Positions 18,145 through 29,900 of a stretch of DNA of 44,128 bases are shown in pieces. The DNA lies in assembly GCF_014472415.1 (NCBI RefSeq), contig NZ_JACSZV010000049.1, positions 1 through 44,128 of the forward strand, written 5' to 3'. Source of the stretch: Pseudomonas sp. N40(2020) (GTDB lineage: Bacteria > Pseudomonadota > Gammaproteobacteria > Pseudomonadales > Pseudomonadaceae). A model generated the notes under the pieces. That model had not been told where the DNA came from. It did not search any database and was given only the letters and a program-made list of their open reading frames with translations. Every line of letters starts with the position of its first letter. The first letter of the stretch is position 1. The position numbers and the translations under genes are program-made.

Positions 18145-19121
18145 TGACCGATTGCAGCAGCAAAGTGCCGTGGCCACAGGGCGAGCGCGAGTTGGCGCAA
18201 GTGCGTGACTTCAACCGGAAGCTCGCCTGGTTGCCGCGCTTTAAAATCCGCAATCGCGTCTTGCCACGGATGATTCAGGCGCTGCTGCGCGTCAGTCAGA
18301 TCGGCGGCGCGAGCAAGTTGCGCAAGCACGGCCTCAAGGCAGAGCGAAAGTCGATTGCCGGGGGCAGCGTGCGGATCATTCGTCCCAAAGGGTGCGCGAA
18401 AGGCGTTGTGCTGGATTTCCATGGCGGCGGCTGGGTGATCGGCAACGCGCAGATGAATGACAATTTCAACATTGCCATCGTCAACGCCTGCGACGTGACA
18501 GTTGTCTCGGTGGATTACCGGCTTGCGGTATCGACGCCCATTGAAGGGGTGATGGAAGATTGCATTGCTGCTGCTCGCTGGTTGCTCAATGAGCACGAGT
18601 TTGCCGATCTGCCGGTAATTGTCGTTGGCGAATCGGCCGGAGCGCATCTGGCGGCGACATCGTTGTTGGCGCTGAAACAATCGCCCGACTTACTCAGTCG
18701 GGTAAGCGGCGCGTTGCTGTATTACGGCGTCTACGACTTGACCGGAACGCCGAGCGTGCGCGCGGCGCCGCCGGAAACGCTGGTGCTGGACGGCCCCGGT
18801 ATGGTCGAGGCGCTGCGCATGCTCACGCCAGACTTGAATGACCAACAACGCCGGCAACCACCGTTGTCACCGCTGTACGGTGACTTCAGCGGATTCCCGC
18901 CGGCACTGATGTTTGCCGGCGAACTCGATCCGCTGCGCGATGACACCCTCGACATCGCCGAACGCTGGTCGCAATCGGCGCCTGTCGAGGTGTACCTGCT
19001 CCCCTCTTCGCCCCATGGTTTTATCCATTTTCCGACAGCCATTGCTGACAGCGTGCTGGCTTACAGTCGGGAATGGATTTCGGCTCGCATCGGGGGGCAA
19101 GCGGCGATATCGGATCATTGA
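18144..19121 (+). CDS. alpha/beta hydrolase, hormone-sensitive-lipase family esterase
   Basis: A 325-residue esterase of the alpha/beta-hydrolase-3 (HSL, family IV) group. The HGGGW oxyanion motif lies near residue 94. The nucleophile motif GESAGAH has Ser at about 164. The catalytic Asp is in GELDPLRDD and the His in SPHGFIHF near the C-terminus. No signal peptide is present, so it is cytosolic. The ATG at 18144 overlaps the tspO stop by one base, indicating translational coupling. Substrate unknown; the family hydrolyses short- to medium-chain esters. Confidence 0.88.
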   Translation: MTDCSSKVPWPQGERELAQVRDFNRKLAWLPRFKIRNRVLPRMIQALLRVSQIGGASKLRKHGLKAERKSIAGGSVRIIRPKGCAKGVVLDFHGGGWVIGNAQMNDNFNIAIVNACDVTVVSVDYRLAVSTPIEGVMEDCIAAARWLLNEHEFADLPVIVVGESAGAHLAATSLLALKQSPDLLSRVSGALLYYGVYDLTGTPSVRAAPPETLVLDGPGMVEALRMLTPDLNDQQRRQPPLSPLYGDFSGFPPALMFAGELDPLRDDTLDIAERWSQSAPVEVYLLPSSPHGFIHFPTAIADSVLAYSREWISARIGGQAAISDH

Positions 19122-19182
19122 TCTTTCCCCCCACAACAAGTAAAAAACCCCTTCCCCTTTCCACCCATGCAAGGAGCAGCGG

Positions 19183-19698
19183 ATGCTCGAACTCACCACC
19201 GAACGCCTGGACCTGCGCACCCTGGTCGAATCTGACTGGCCGTTGTTCCTCAGGCTGCATTCCGAGCCGCAGACCATGCAGTATGTGTTCGGTGAAATTG
19301 CCGAGGAGCAAATTCGCAAGGGCTTCGAGCATCGGTTGCCGGCGTGGGGGCCGCAGTCGGATCACTGGTTGTGCCTGGTGGTGATTGACAAGGCCAGTCG
19401 GCAGGAACTGGGTGTGACCGGGTTCTGTATTCTCTCGCCGGGACATGCCGAAGTGGGTTGCCTGCTGTTGCCGGAGCATCAGGGCAAAGGCTTTGGCACC
19501 GAGTCGCGCCGGGCGATCATCGACTATGCCGCCGCCATCGGCCTGGACTCGCTGGAGTCGACCGTGACCGACGGTAATGTCGCATCCTGCAAGGTGCTGG
19601 AGAAATGCGGTTTTGTCTTCGAACGCCGTGTGCCGCTGGCCTATCAGATCGGTGACCGGTGGTTTGATGACCTGATCTACCGCTATCAAATCAGCTGA
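19183..19698 (+). CDS. GNAT acetyltransferase, RimJ/RimL type
   Basis: A 171-residue acetyltransferase: LTTERLDLRTLVESDWPLF start, a central strand, then the acetyl-CoA loop LPEHQGKGFGTESRRAIIDYA, and the VTDGNVASCKVLEKCGFVFERR C-terminal motif typical of the RimJ/RimL subgroup. It would acetylate an amine of a protein N-terminus or a small molecule; the target is unknown. AAGGAG lies upstream of the start. It follows the esterase by 61 bases and is convergent with the dioxygenase of the NRPS operon. The GNAT could modify an amino-containing metabolite, but its opposite strand argues against membership in the cluster. Confidence 0.87.
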   Translation: MLELTTERLDLRTLVESDWPLFLRLHSEPQTMQYVFGEIAEEQIRKGFEHRLPAWGPQSDHWLCLVVIDKASRQELGVTGFCILSPGHAEVGCLLLPEHQGKGFGTESRRAIIDYAAAIGLDSLESTVTDGNVASCKVLEKCGFVFERRVPLAYQIGDRWFDDLIYRYQIS

Positions 19699-19727
19699 CC
19701 CTTTTATCTGCGAACTGCCAGGAGGCT

Positions 19728-19767
19728 GGCACATCTGTGGGAGCGGGCTCGCTCCTACTGATGTGCC
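19728..19767. repeat. REP element, likely bidirectional terminator
   Basis: An extended imperfect palindrome: outer arms GGCACAT and ATGTGCC, inner arms GTGGGAGCG and CGCTCCTAC with one mismatch, around a 4-base loop. The inner part (GTGGGAGCGGGCTCGCTCC) is the standard Pseudomonas REP core. It lies between the stop codons of the GNAT gene and the dioxygenase gene and so marks the 3-prime end of the NRPS operon. Confidence 0.8.
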
Positions 19768-19775
19768 TCGGGGGA

Positions 19776-20645
19776 TCAAGCCTTGGGCTGCGTACCCAGA
19801 ATCGTCACCCGTTCGCCGTAGCGCGAATGCGGGAAGTAATCCCAGACCGCATGGTGCTGGGTGCAGCGGTTGTCCCAGAACACCAGGGTGTTCGGCGCCC
19901 AGCGTACGCGGCAACTGAGGACTGGCTCTCGAGCCACCAAATCAAACAGCATGTTCAGCAGCGCCTGACTTTCGCCACCGGACAACTGCACGATGTGCGA
20001 AGTGAACCCGGAATTGACGAATAAAGACTTGCGCCCGGTTTCAGGGTGACGAACCACCACCGGGTGCTCAGTCCTCGGCAGGTTGGCCGGCGCCTGATAG
20101 CCCTTCCACGGAATCGCCCCGTCATGGATGGCGGTCAATTCACCGAGAAACTGCTGCATTGCCGGCGACAGCATTTCGATCGCCAGGTGCATGTTGGCAA
20201 ACAACGTATCGCCACCGGTGCCGATGGCCGGGGTTTCCTTGATGTACAGCATCGAGCCCAGGGACGGCGCGACATCGGCCGTGCCGTCGGTGTGCCAGGT
20301 TTCACCGGCGACGTAGCGTGATTGGGCATTGGCGCGGATCTCCACCAGTTCCGGGTCATCGCCGTCAATGTCCTCCACCGGCAAGGCACGCAGTTCGCCG
20401 AACAGACGGCCGAACGCCTTGTGTTCTTGCACCGTCAAATGCTGATCGCGAAACACCAGCACGTGGTTTTCCAGAAAAGCCCGGCGGATTTCTGAGAGCT
20501 GATCGTCATTCAGCGGTTGCGAAAGATCGACGCCGGCGACCTCTGCGCCAATGACCGGCGTGATCCGGTCGACGGTGATGTGCTGATACGGCGCGCGCTG
20601 TTGTGCGGCGATGCGCTCGATTGCCTTGAGTGCCAATTGATCCAT
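19776..20645 (-). CDS. TauD/TfdA-family Fe(II)/2-oxoglutarate dioxygenase
   Basis: A 289-residue oxygenase that should couple decarboxylation of 2-oxoglutarate to hydroxylation of a substrate. The iron ligands are all visible: HTD at residues 118-120 and the distal histidine at about 264 in WDNRCTQHHAVWDY. The 2-oxoglutarate arginine is in SRYGERVTI near 278. A strong ribosome site (GGTGAGGG) precedes ATG 20645. It is the last gene of the NRPS operon, 64 bases after the MbtH gene. In such operons these enzymes usually hydroxylate an amino acid, free or on a carrier. With a Pro-activating module and a one-step ketide extension next door, C3 hydroxylation of proline is the best guess, as proposed for detoxin/rimosamide TauD proteins. 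A taurine or sulfonate dioxygenase is less likely, since no sulfonate transport genes are near. Confidence 0.9.
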   Translation of the reverse strand: MDQLALKAIERIAAQQRAPYQHITVDRITPVIGAEVAGVDLSQPLNDDQLSEIRRAFLENHVLVFRDQHLTVQEHKAFGRLFGELRALPVEDIDGDDPELVEIRANAQSRYVAGETWHTDGTADVAPSLGSMLYIKETPAIGTGGDTLFANMHLAIEMLSPAMQQFLGELTAIHDGAIPWKGYQAPANLPRTEHPVVVRHPETGRKSLFVNSGFTSHIVQLSGGESQALLNMLFDLVAREPVLSCRVRWAPNTLVFWDNRCTQHHAVWDYFPHSRYGERVTILGTQPKA

Positions 20646-20709
20646 GTTCCCTCACCTTTTTATTGAAGCGCCCTATACCCACTTCCCCAGCGGACGAGTG
20701 CGATAACGA

Positions 20710-20907
20710 TTATTGCGACACGCTCTCTCGCAGCGAGCGCGGGCGCATATCGATCCAGTGTTCATTGATGTATTCCAGGCAGATCTGGCGTTCACCGCGC
20801 ATCCCCGCCTCGCTCCAGCCGTTGGCCATCGGCTTGCCCACGGGCCACAGGGAATACTGACCTTGGCCATTGATCACCACATCGAATTGCAGCTGTGCGT
20901 CACTCAT
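20710..20907 (-). CDS. MbtH-like NRPS chaperone
   Basis: A 65-residue MbtH-family protein. The signature is complete: FDVVINGQGQYSLWP, then the PMANGW segment and CLEYINEHWIDMRP. MbtH proteins bind adenylation domains and are often needed for their solubility or activity; five A domains lie upstream in this operon. The ATG at 20907 has AGGAG about 6 bases upstream and overlaps the end of the NRPS/PKS gene by 8 bases, so translation is coupled. The SLWP region keeps the tryptophan and proline that contact the A domain. Confidence 0.95.
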   Translation of the reverse strand: MSDAQLQFDVVINGQGQYSLWPVGKPMANGWSEAGMRGERQICLEYINEHWIDMRPRSLRESVSQ

Positions 20908-23900
20908 GTCGTTCTCCTGTTGAATGGGATTGCAGCGTTGCCAGACCAATCACCTCGGCCAGCAACCGCGCCCAGCGGCCGGCCACGATGCCGTAGTGAT
21001 CGGTGTCGAGTAATTGCCAACTGAGCAACTGCGGCAGCAATGCCTGCCAACGGCGGTGCAGGTCATCCATGCTCCAGGCCTTGCCCAAGCCATAAGGGTT
21101 AGGTTGCCCGGCGATGAACATCCGCACCGCCGTCGCAGCCAACATTGGCGGCTGGAAGTCAGCCATGCTGTTCATGTTGTTGCGGCAGCAGACTGTCAGC
21201 CGTTGCAGATAGGCCTGTCGTTCTTCGGACATTGCCTGCCCTTCGACATTCGGCCAGCGCTGGGCAAACTCGCGCTCGAACACTTGCTCGATTACCTGCT
21301 CGTCAATGCCGGCCAGTTCCGCCCCGGCATCCGGTGCGGGTGGGTCGATCAGGTACAGCAGCGGTTGGCGGAACCCGGCAACCTGCGCCTGATGACACAG
21401 CGACTGCGCCACCCACGCGCCGAACGACCACCCGGCCAGCCGCCAGGCGCAGCCTTCAGGGATGTGAGCCTTGATCGCCTGCAAATACAACTGCGCACGC
21501 TCGGCAACGCTGATGTTTGGCAACCCCGGCACACGCAACGCCGGGTCGGCGATCACGCACACTCCCAGGTCCGCAGGCAGTGCCGAAACCAGTTCCCGGT
21601 AGGCCTGAACATCGCCACCCACCGGGTGAATCAGGTACAGCCACTCGCGACCGGCTCCGGCATGCCACTGATCAATCCGCACCGCGTCGCTCCAGCTTGG
21701 CTGCGTGACGCAAGGCACCTCCACCGCGCTCGCCTCCACCAGGCCGAGCACCTCGTTGAGGCTGACCTTGTGACTGAACTGCGACAGTTGGAACACCTCA
21801 CCGGTGGCCGCTTGCAGTTCGTCGATCAGGTCCAGCAACGTCAGCGAATCCGCCCCCAGGTCGTACAGCGAATGGTCGTCATCCAGATCGGCAATGCCGA
21901 GCCATTTGCACAGGCACTCACCCAGACGCGCCCGCAGATCCACGCCTTGCGGCGCCTCGGACGGAGCGCCCGCGACGCCATGACGAACCGGATAAAACCG
22001 CCGCGAGATGTCGATGCCCGTCGTTGAAACGAGCAACTGCGGCAACTGCGTGGCCATCGCCAGATCAAACACCCGGCAACCTTCCTCGGCCGACAGGCCG
22101 ACCGTCAGATGCTCCTGATGCGCAACGTCTGCGCTATTGCTCGTCGTGGCCATGCCGATGTCACGCCAGATGTCCCAGTTGATCCCCAGGCGCAGGCAAG
22201 CGCTCGCAGAATCCGGACGATAGTGGACGAAGCCGTCGAGCACCGCGCTGGCCGCCGCGTAGTCCAGATGCCCGGCACCGCCGAACAGCGCTGACATCGA
22301 CGAGCAGTACAAGACAAAACCCGGGGTCAGACGCTCGATCAAGGCTTCGACCGCGAGCATGCCGCATGTCTTGGCCGCCATGGCCTGGGCCATTTGCCCG
22401 GCATCGCGGTGGCGAATCAGGCTGCCGGCACCGACGCCCGCCGCATGAATTACCCCACTGATTCGCCCGTAACGCTTGGCCAGTTGATCGAGTATCTGTG
22501 GCCACCGAGCAAGGTCAGCGATGTCCGCCTGAATGCAGTCGATCCGCGACGCATAAGCCGCCAGAGACGCCGGCAATTCGCCTTGACGCGAGAGCAGCAC
22601 CACCCGCCGACCCGGTGCCTGCAACAAGTGTTCGGACAAGGTACGACCGATCCCGCCCGAGCCGCCCAACACCAGGAACGTGCCCTCCTCCGGCAAAAGG
22701 TTGGAAGACGTTGCCGAGGTCGGCAATGGCTGGGGTAGCAATCGTGGCTGCCACAGATAACCGTTGCGAATCGCCATGCGCCGGGGCAACGACGCCGGGT
22801 CGCTGAGCAACGCTGCCAGCTCACCGGCCTGCGCATCGAGGTGCGGCGACGGCCAATCCAGCCAGTGACAACGCACCGGATACTCCTGAGGCACCACTTC
22901 GGTAATCCCCGCCAATGCGGCCAGTTCGGGGCGGCGTATCTCATCGTTCACCGGGCACGCCTGCCACGACATCAACCACAGCCGAAGACTCGGCGTGCGC
23001 GCGGTTTGTCCCCAGGCCTGCATCAGGGCGCTGACCGTGTCCAGACAGGCCCACTGCGATCGGTCGAGACTTTGCTCATCGACCGCGCCCGCCACCGACA
23101 GCGGCAAGGCGTGCAACCAGTCAAGTTCGACGAACGACGCTTCGGCCACCTCACCGAGCAATCGACTCAAGGCCTCGGCGTCGAGCGGGTCAAGTTCGAA
23201 ACGATCCGTGCCGAGTCGCTTGAAGCCATTGCCGGCGCGCACCTGAACCACGCGTCGATAGACCGCACTCAGGCTCTCCAACAATGCAGCGCCGGGTGCG
23301 TCATGGCTACAAAGAATCGCGACTTCACGGGTGGCACCCGCTGCCATCGCGCCCAAGCGCCGGGTACGAACCCATTGCCGTTGGTGGAACCAATCCGCCA
23401 ACGGTTGGCGCTCAAGGGTTGGCAACGGCGGCGCAACGGTTTCAGCCACGACCGAGGGCTGGAAGCGATAGGTCTGAAGATCGAACGATGACGGCGGCAA
23501 ATCCCAGGGTGGCGGTGCCGAGCGCCGCGACCACTGAATGCTCGCCCCTTCGTACCAGGCGGCCAACAGCTCAGGCACCGCATGATCCGCGGCATTCAGC
23601 TGTACGCCCGAAGCACTGACTTCCTTGATCGAGGCACACTGCAACGGGATGTCGTCACCGGGCTGGCAAAGCATCGCAAAGCGCCAACGCAGTTGCTTGC
23701 GACCGCTTTGCAGATACCGCAGCAGCGCGGCGTGCCGGTCGGGATACGCCAGCAGATAGTCTTTGATCGTGGCGATATCGCGCAGCAATTCGCCTCGGCT
23801 GTGAGCCGAGATCAGCAGCAGTGGCAGGGTTTCTTCGCTCACGTCCGGCGCCAAAGGTGCGGCACCGACAATCACATGGGCGTTGGTCCCGCCAATTCCG

Positions 23901-26900
23901 AAGCTGCTGACACCGGCCAGACACCGCCGCCCCTGCGGCCACGGCCGGGACGAAGTGGGTATATAGAACGGCGAATGCTCAAGATCGATCTGCGGGTTGA
24001 TCCGGCCAAAGCCAAGGTTCGGCGGCACCACGCCATGGAACACCGCAAGACTGGCGCGAATCAGCCCGACCACGCCGGCCGCCGCGCCCAGGTGACCGAT
24101 CTGGCTTTTCACCGAAGCCAGCGCGCAACTCTCGGCAGGCGCCTCGCCGAAAGCCTGGGTCAATGCCGCGACCTCGATCGGATCACCCAGCAACGTGCCG
24201 GTGCCGTGGGCTTCGATGTAGCCGATGTCCGCCCCGGTCAGTCCGGCGCGACTCAGCGCCTCGCGAATGACCGCACTCTGCCCGGCCACCGACGGTGCGG
24301 TGTAACTCATCTTGGCCCGACCATCGTTGTTCAACGCGCTGCCCTCGACCAGCGCATAAATCCGGTCGCCATCTGCCCGGGCCCTGGCCAGTGGCTTGAG
24401 TACCACAACGCCATAACCACTGGCGCCAATGGTTCCGCTGGCATCGTCGCTGAAAGGACGGCACAGACCATCGGCGGAAAAGATGTGCTGTGAGCGATGA
24501 CGATAGCCATCGGTCAGCGTCGGATCGATCAGCACGCCGGCCGCCAGCATCACGTCGCTGTCACCCTGTTGCAGCATCGAACTGGCCAGGTGCACAGCGA
24601 TCAACGAACTGCCGCACGCCGCCTGCACGCTCAGGGCCGGGCCATTGAGATCAAGGTGATAAGCGGCTTTGGTCGCGAGAAAATCCTTATCGTGATGCAA
24701 CGCCATCTGGAAACCGTCAGGCAGATCGCCGTCAGCGGTTTCACGGAGCATCTGCTGGAAGTATGTGGTTTCGCCGCAACTGGCGATCAGGCCGATACGC
24801 GGCCCCTGCGCCGACGGCACGATGGCCGCGTGTTGCAGGGCTTGCACACACGCCATCAGCAGATGCCGCTGTTGCGGGTCCATCAGGCGTGCTTCCTGGC
24901 GGCTGATGCCGAAATACTCGGGGTCGAAGTCGAGCATGCCGGCCAGTTGACTGCGGGCACCCACCAAACCTTCGCTCGCACTGAAGCGCTCGATGCCCAA
25001 TGCGTTGCCCTGCACCATCGTCCAGAACTCGGACAGGTTCTGCGCGCCGGCCACATTGACCGACATGCCGATAATTGCCATCGGTTGATGACCCGCATCG
25101 ACCTGGCGCACGCGCTCCACGACAGCCATCGGTGCCTTCGACAGATGTGCTGCCAAGCGCCGTACGGTGACGTGTTCAAACAGATCGGCCATCGCCACCT
25201 GATGCGACAACGCCTGGTTATACCGAACGTGCAAACGCATCAGACCGAGGCTGGTGGCGCCGGCCTCGAAAAAGGTCTGCTCCGGCTCGATGTCACGCCC
25301 GATCACTTCCTGGAACAGCTCGCTCAGTTGCCGCTCCAGCGCACTCAACGGCACGCCCGGCGGTGGCGCATTGCGCCGTTCCAGCGCTTCGCCCATCTCC
25401 GGCAACGCCTTGCGGTCAATCTTGCCGCTGGGGGTGCGTGGCCAGACGTCAATCCGCCGGTACTCATCAATGCGCACATGGGCCGGCAGTTGCCGCGCCA
25501 CCTGACGATCCAGTTGTGCGCAGGTTGCTGGCTCGCCGTCGAGTTGCAGCCACGCGGTCAGGCGCGGCGGCTCGGCTTGAACCGCCACCACCGCGTTGAC
25601 CACCTGCGGCACCTGCATCAGCGCCGCCTCGATCTGCCCAAGCTCCAGACGATGACCACTGAGTTTGACCTGCTGATCATCGCGTCCCAGATAATGCAAA
25701 CAACCCAGAGCGTCCGCCCGCGCCAGATCGCCGGTTCGATAAAACAGGCGACTGCCACCCTCGCCGTCTGCCAATTCGACAAACCGCGCGGCATTCAACG
25801 CCGGGTCGGCCAGATAACACCGGGCAACCATCGGCCCCGCGACCAGCAGGTAGCCACTGCAGCCGTTCGGCACCGGGCGATCGTGTTCATCGACCAACAG
25901 CAATCGGGCATTACCGACCGCTTGGCCGATCGGAGCGCGCAGCGGCCAGTCGCGGGCCACGGCCGGCAAACGCAAGGCGCTGACCACATGGGTTTCGGTC
26001 GGCCCATAGTGATTGAACAGCAAGGCTTGCGGCATGCCACTGAACCAATTGCGCAATGCGTCGGTACAGAGCAGTTGCTCCCCGGCAGTCACCACTTCGC
26101 GCAACGCCCCCGGATAAATGCCACCGGCCACGGCGGTTTGCGCCAGATGCTGCAACGCCACATACGGCAGGAACAGCCGCTCGATCCGCGCCTCGACCAG
26201 ATATCCCAGCAGCGCCTCGGCATCCTGACGCCAGCCCGGCGTGATCAGGTGATAACAACCGCCACCGCACAGGGTGCTGAAGATCTCCTGAAACGACACG
26301 TCGAACGACAGCATGGAGAACTGCAACGTCACTGCTTTGGCCGGCAACTGCCCCTCGTTGCGTTGCCATTGCAGCAAGTTGCATAGAGTACGCTCCGACA
26401 CCTGCACACCTTTCGGCGTACCGGTGGAGCCGGAGGTGAACAGCGTGTACAGCGGGCGTTCACCGCCGTGGCGTGGGCGTTCGAATGGCCGAACATCGGC
26501 ATGCAGGTCAACCCGATGCAAGGCAAACCGCCCCGCATTCAGATCATCCAGCCTCGCCTCGGTCGCCGCGCTGAACAGCAGACAATGCGGTTGTGCCTGC
26601 GCCAACACTTGGCGCTGAATCGCCACCGGGTACGCAGGATCCAGCGGCACGGCGGTCAGGTTGAGCTTGGCCAGCGCCAGCAATGCGACGATGTGCTCCA
26701 CCGAAGCCTCGAGGAACAGCACGACCTGCAATGGTGTATTCCCGAGCGGTAACGGATGGCGTTCGATCAAGCTTGCCGCCAGGGCATCGGCCAGCGCATT
26801 CAACTCGCCATAAGCGAGGCGCTGCTGCCCCTGCACCAGCGCAATGGCGTCGGGTGTGCTGTGCGCCTGATGTTCAAACCAGTCCGCGAGCGTGTTGAAC

Positions 26901-29900
26901 GCCTGTTCGCTGATCGGGCCTTCGCTGGCCGCTGGCAAACCGGATCGATAAGGGTCGAGCAGATCGTCGAGGGTGGCTGCCGGGGATTCCAGCAGTAGAT
27001 CCAGGCCACGGCGGAACAGCGCGTTTACCGCGATTATTTGCTCGGCATCGAAGTAGCTGCACTGATATTCCCACCAGCACTCCAGTTGCGAGCCGGCGCC
27101 CACCATCAGCAATGTCAGCGGGCATTTAGCGTGCAACTCCTCGCTGAATTCCAGCTTGGCACGCAGGCCTGAATCGGCCAGCGCGGCGTAATCGGTGTTT
27201 TCCAGCACAAACATGAAATCGAACAGCGCGGTGCTCGACGACAGCCGCAGGTCTTCCACCAGATCAGCCAGTGCGACGTCCTGCAATGCCAACACCTCGC
27301 GCACGGTGGCGGCCTGCTTGCGCAACTGTTCGCCCAGCGGCGAAGACTGATCCACGGCGGTGGGAATCAGCACCGTGTTGGCAAACATGCCGACGGTATC
27401 CTCGAATTCCGCCAGTGGCCGGTTGGCGACCGGGCTGGCAATACGCGGCCGCGCAACCCCGGTCAGGGCGTAGAGGCTCCAGGCGAAGACACTGAACAGC
27501 ACTTCGAAACGGGTCAGCCGCTGTTGCGTGCAGAACCGTTCGAGGGCGGCACTGCGCACGTCGCCCAGCGGTTCCCGGTAAAGCCTGGCGTGTGGGCTGA
27601 CGGCGCGCATCGGCAAAAGCGCTGGCGAGGGTTCTTCCTGACGTCGGTGCAATTCGGCCAGGGCGCGGCGCTGATCGCGATAATACGGATCGACACTCAA
27701 CTGCCGCTGCCACTGGCCAAATTCCAGCGCGGTCAGGCGTGCTGGCGGTTCCGGGCTCTCGCGGCCTTGCACGCTATCGGCATAGAACTGAATCAGATCG
27801 TCGAACAACAGGTTCACCGACCAACCGTCGACGATGATGTGATGCAGATTCAGCAACAGCCGACAGCTGCCATCGGCAAACGGCAACAGCCACGCCTGAA
27901 ACAGGTTCGGTGTGCTCAGGTCGAACGGCGTGCCGAACACCAGCTCCGCGAACGCCCGCCAGTTGTGTTCGCTGAAATGCCCCACCGCAAAGGTGCGGCA
28001 GACCGGGCCCTGCTCGGCAATCAACTGGTCAAGACCTTCAGCACCGGACACAAACGCCGTGCGCAATCCCGGATGGCGAATCACCAGACGCTCCACGGCC
28101 TCGGCCAGTGCCGCGACCTCCACGCCCGGCGCCAGATGCAGAATCAGCGGCACGCTGTACGCCGTCGAGGTGGGCGAACGTTGTTGCAGCAACCACAAGC
28201 GACGTTGTTCCGCGGTGGCGGGCAAGCGTCGGGCAGTGCTGATGGACGGCGCGGGTGGATAGATCGAGTCGCGGGTCAGCTCAGCGGTCAGCTGTTCGGC
28301 CAGCACCGCGAAGGATTCGTTGAGCAACGTGCCGACAGCGATCTCGCGCTGCCAACGACTGCGAATTGCCGAACGCAGACGCATGGCCTTCAGCGAATCG
28401 CCGCCACTGCTCAGCCAGTCATCCTGCGCACTCAGCGTCGGTTGCCCGAGCAGTGAGCGGGCCTGCGATAACAGCCATTCCAGCGCCGGCGAAACGCTGC
28501 CGTCTTGCGTGGTGGCCGCTGGATGCCATGGGCTCAGTGCCTGCGCGAGCAAGTTATCGCGATCTATCTTGCCGTTGGCAGTCAACGGCAGACGCTCCAA
28601 CAGGAACAACTGATGCGGGCGCATGTACGGCGCCAGTTGTGCCCGCAGATGGCTTTCGAAGGCGTGATAGTCCAATTCACCGCGCGGCACGATGAACGCC
28701 AACAACTGATGATCTTCCGCCGCATTGCGCCGGGTGCAGACGTACACCTGCGCCACGCCCGGATGCTCAAGAATCCGTTGCTCCACCTCCGCCGGCTCGA
28801 TTCGAAAACCGCGAATCTTCACTTGGCGATCGACCCGCCCCAAGTACTCCAGCAAGCCTTTGGCGTTGCGCCGCACCCGATCGCCAGTGCGGTAATGCAC
28901 CTGGGCACCGCCATCGATTTCGGGTAACCGCACAAACTGGCGTGCAGTTTCTTCGGGCCGGTTGCGATAACCCCGGGCGACACCGCTGCCACTCAAATAC
29001 AGTTCGCCCACCTCACCTGCGGCCACCGGCCGTTGCCGGTCATCCAGCACCTGCAGACCGGTGTCCGGCAACGCACGTCCGATGGGCACCAGGTCGCCGA
29101 CAAAGTCGCGCGGAATCGGCCAGCACACGGCGAACGTGGTGCATTCGGTGGGACCATAGACGTTGAAAATCCGGCAAGCGCTTTCAGGGTTGGCCCGGTA
29201 CCAGGCACGCACGGCGACGGCGCTGATTTGTTCTCCACCGATCAGCACCTGACGCAGGCTGGAAAAGCACGCGGGCCACTCGGCGATCAAGCTGTTGAAC
29301 AGCGAAACCGTCATGAACAGGTTGTCGACCCGGGTTTGCTCCAGAACTTCGGCCAGACGTCGTGCATCCAGCGCGTCTTCATCGGCGATCATCACGCAGC
29401 AGCCGCCGTTGAGCAGCGGTGCCCACAGCTCGAAACTGCACGCATCGAAAGCCGGGTTGGACAGGCAGGCAAAACGATCCGCCGGACGAATCTCGATGTA
29501 GCCTTCGCTGTGCGCCAGACGCAGCAGACCGCGCTCGCCAACCTCCACCGCTTTCGGAGTGCCGGTGGTGCCCGAGGTGTAAAACAGGAACATCACCTCG
29601 GCGAACTCTTCAGTCAGTACTTGCGGCGGATGATCCGGCTGGTCGAGCAATGCCTCGGCACTGGTTTGCCATAGCGGCGATGACAATGCCCACAGTTGCT
29701 CCTCGCCCAAGGTGATCAAGCCGACACAGGCCGCGTCGGCGCACATCACGTCGCGCCGCTTGAGCGGGCTGGCCCGATCCAACGGAACCACCACGGCGCC
29801 GAGTTTCAAAGCGCCGAGGATGGTCGCCAGCCATTGCCAGGAGCGCGGCATGCACAGCGCCAGCGACTCGCCGGGTTGCACGCCCCGCGCGTGCAATCCT

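Noticed and set aside
23582..26386. Long open plus-strand frames antisense to the NRPS/PKS gene
   Set aside because: They are His/Arg/Gln-rich frames without domain motifs, lying exactly opposite conserved KS, PCP and A motifs. GC-rich codon bias of the minus-strand gene creates them.
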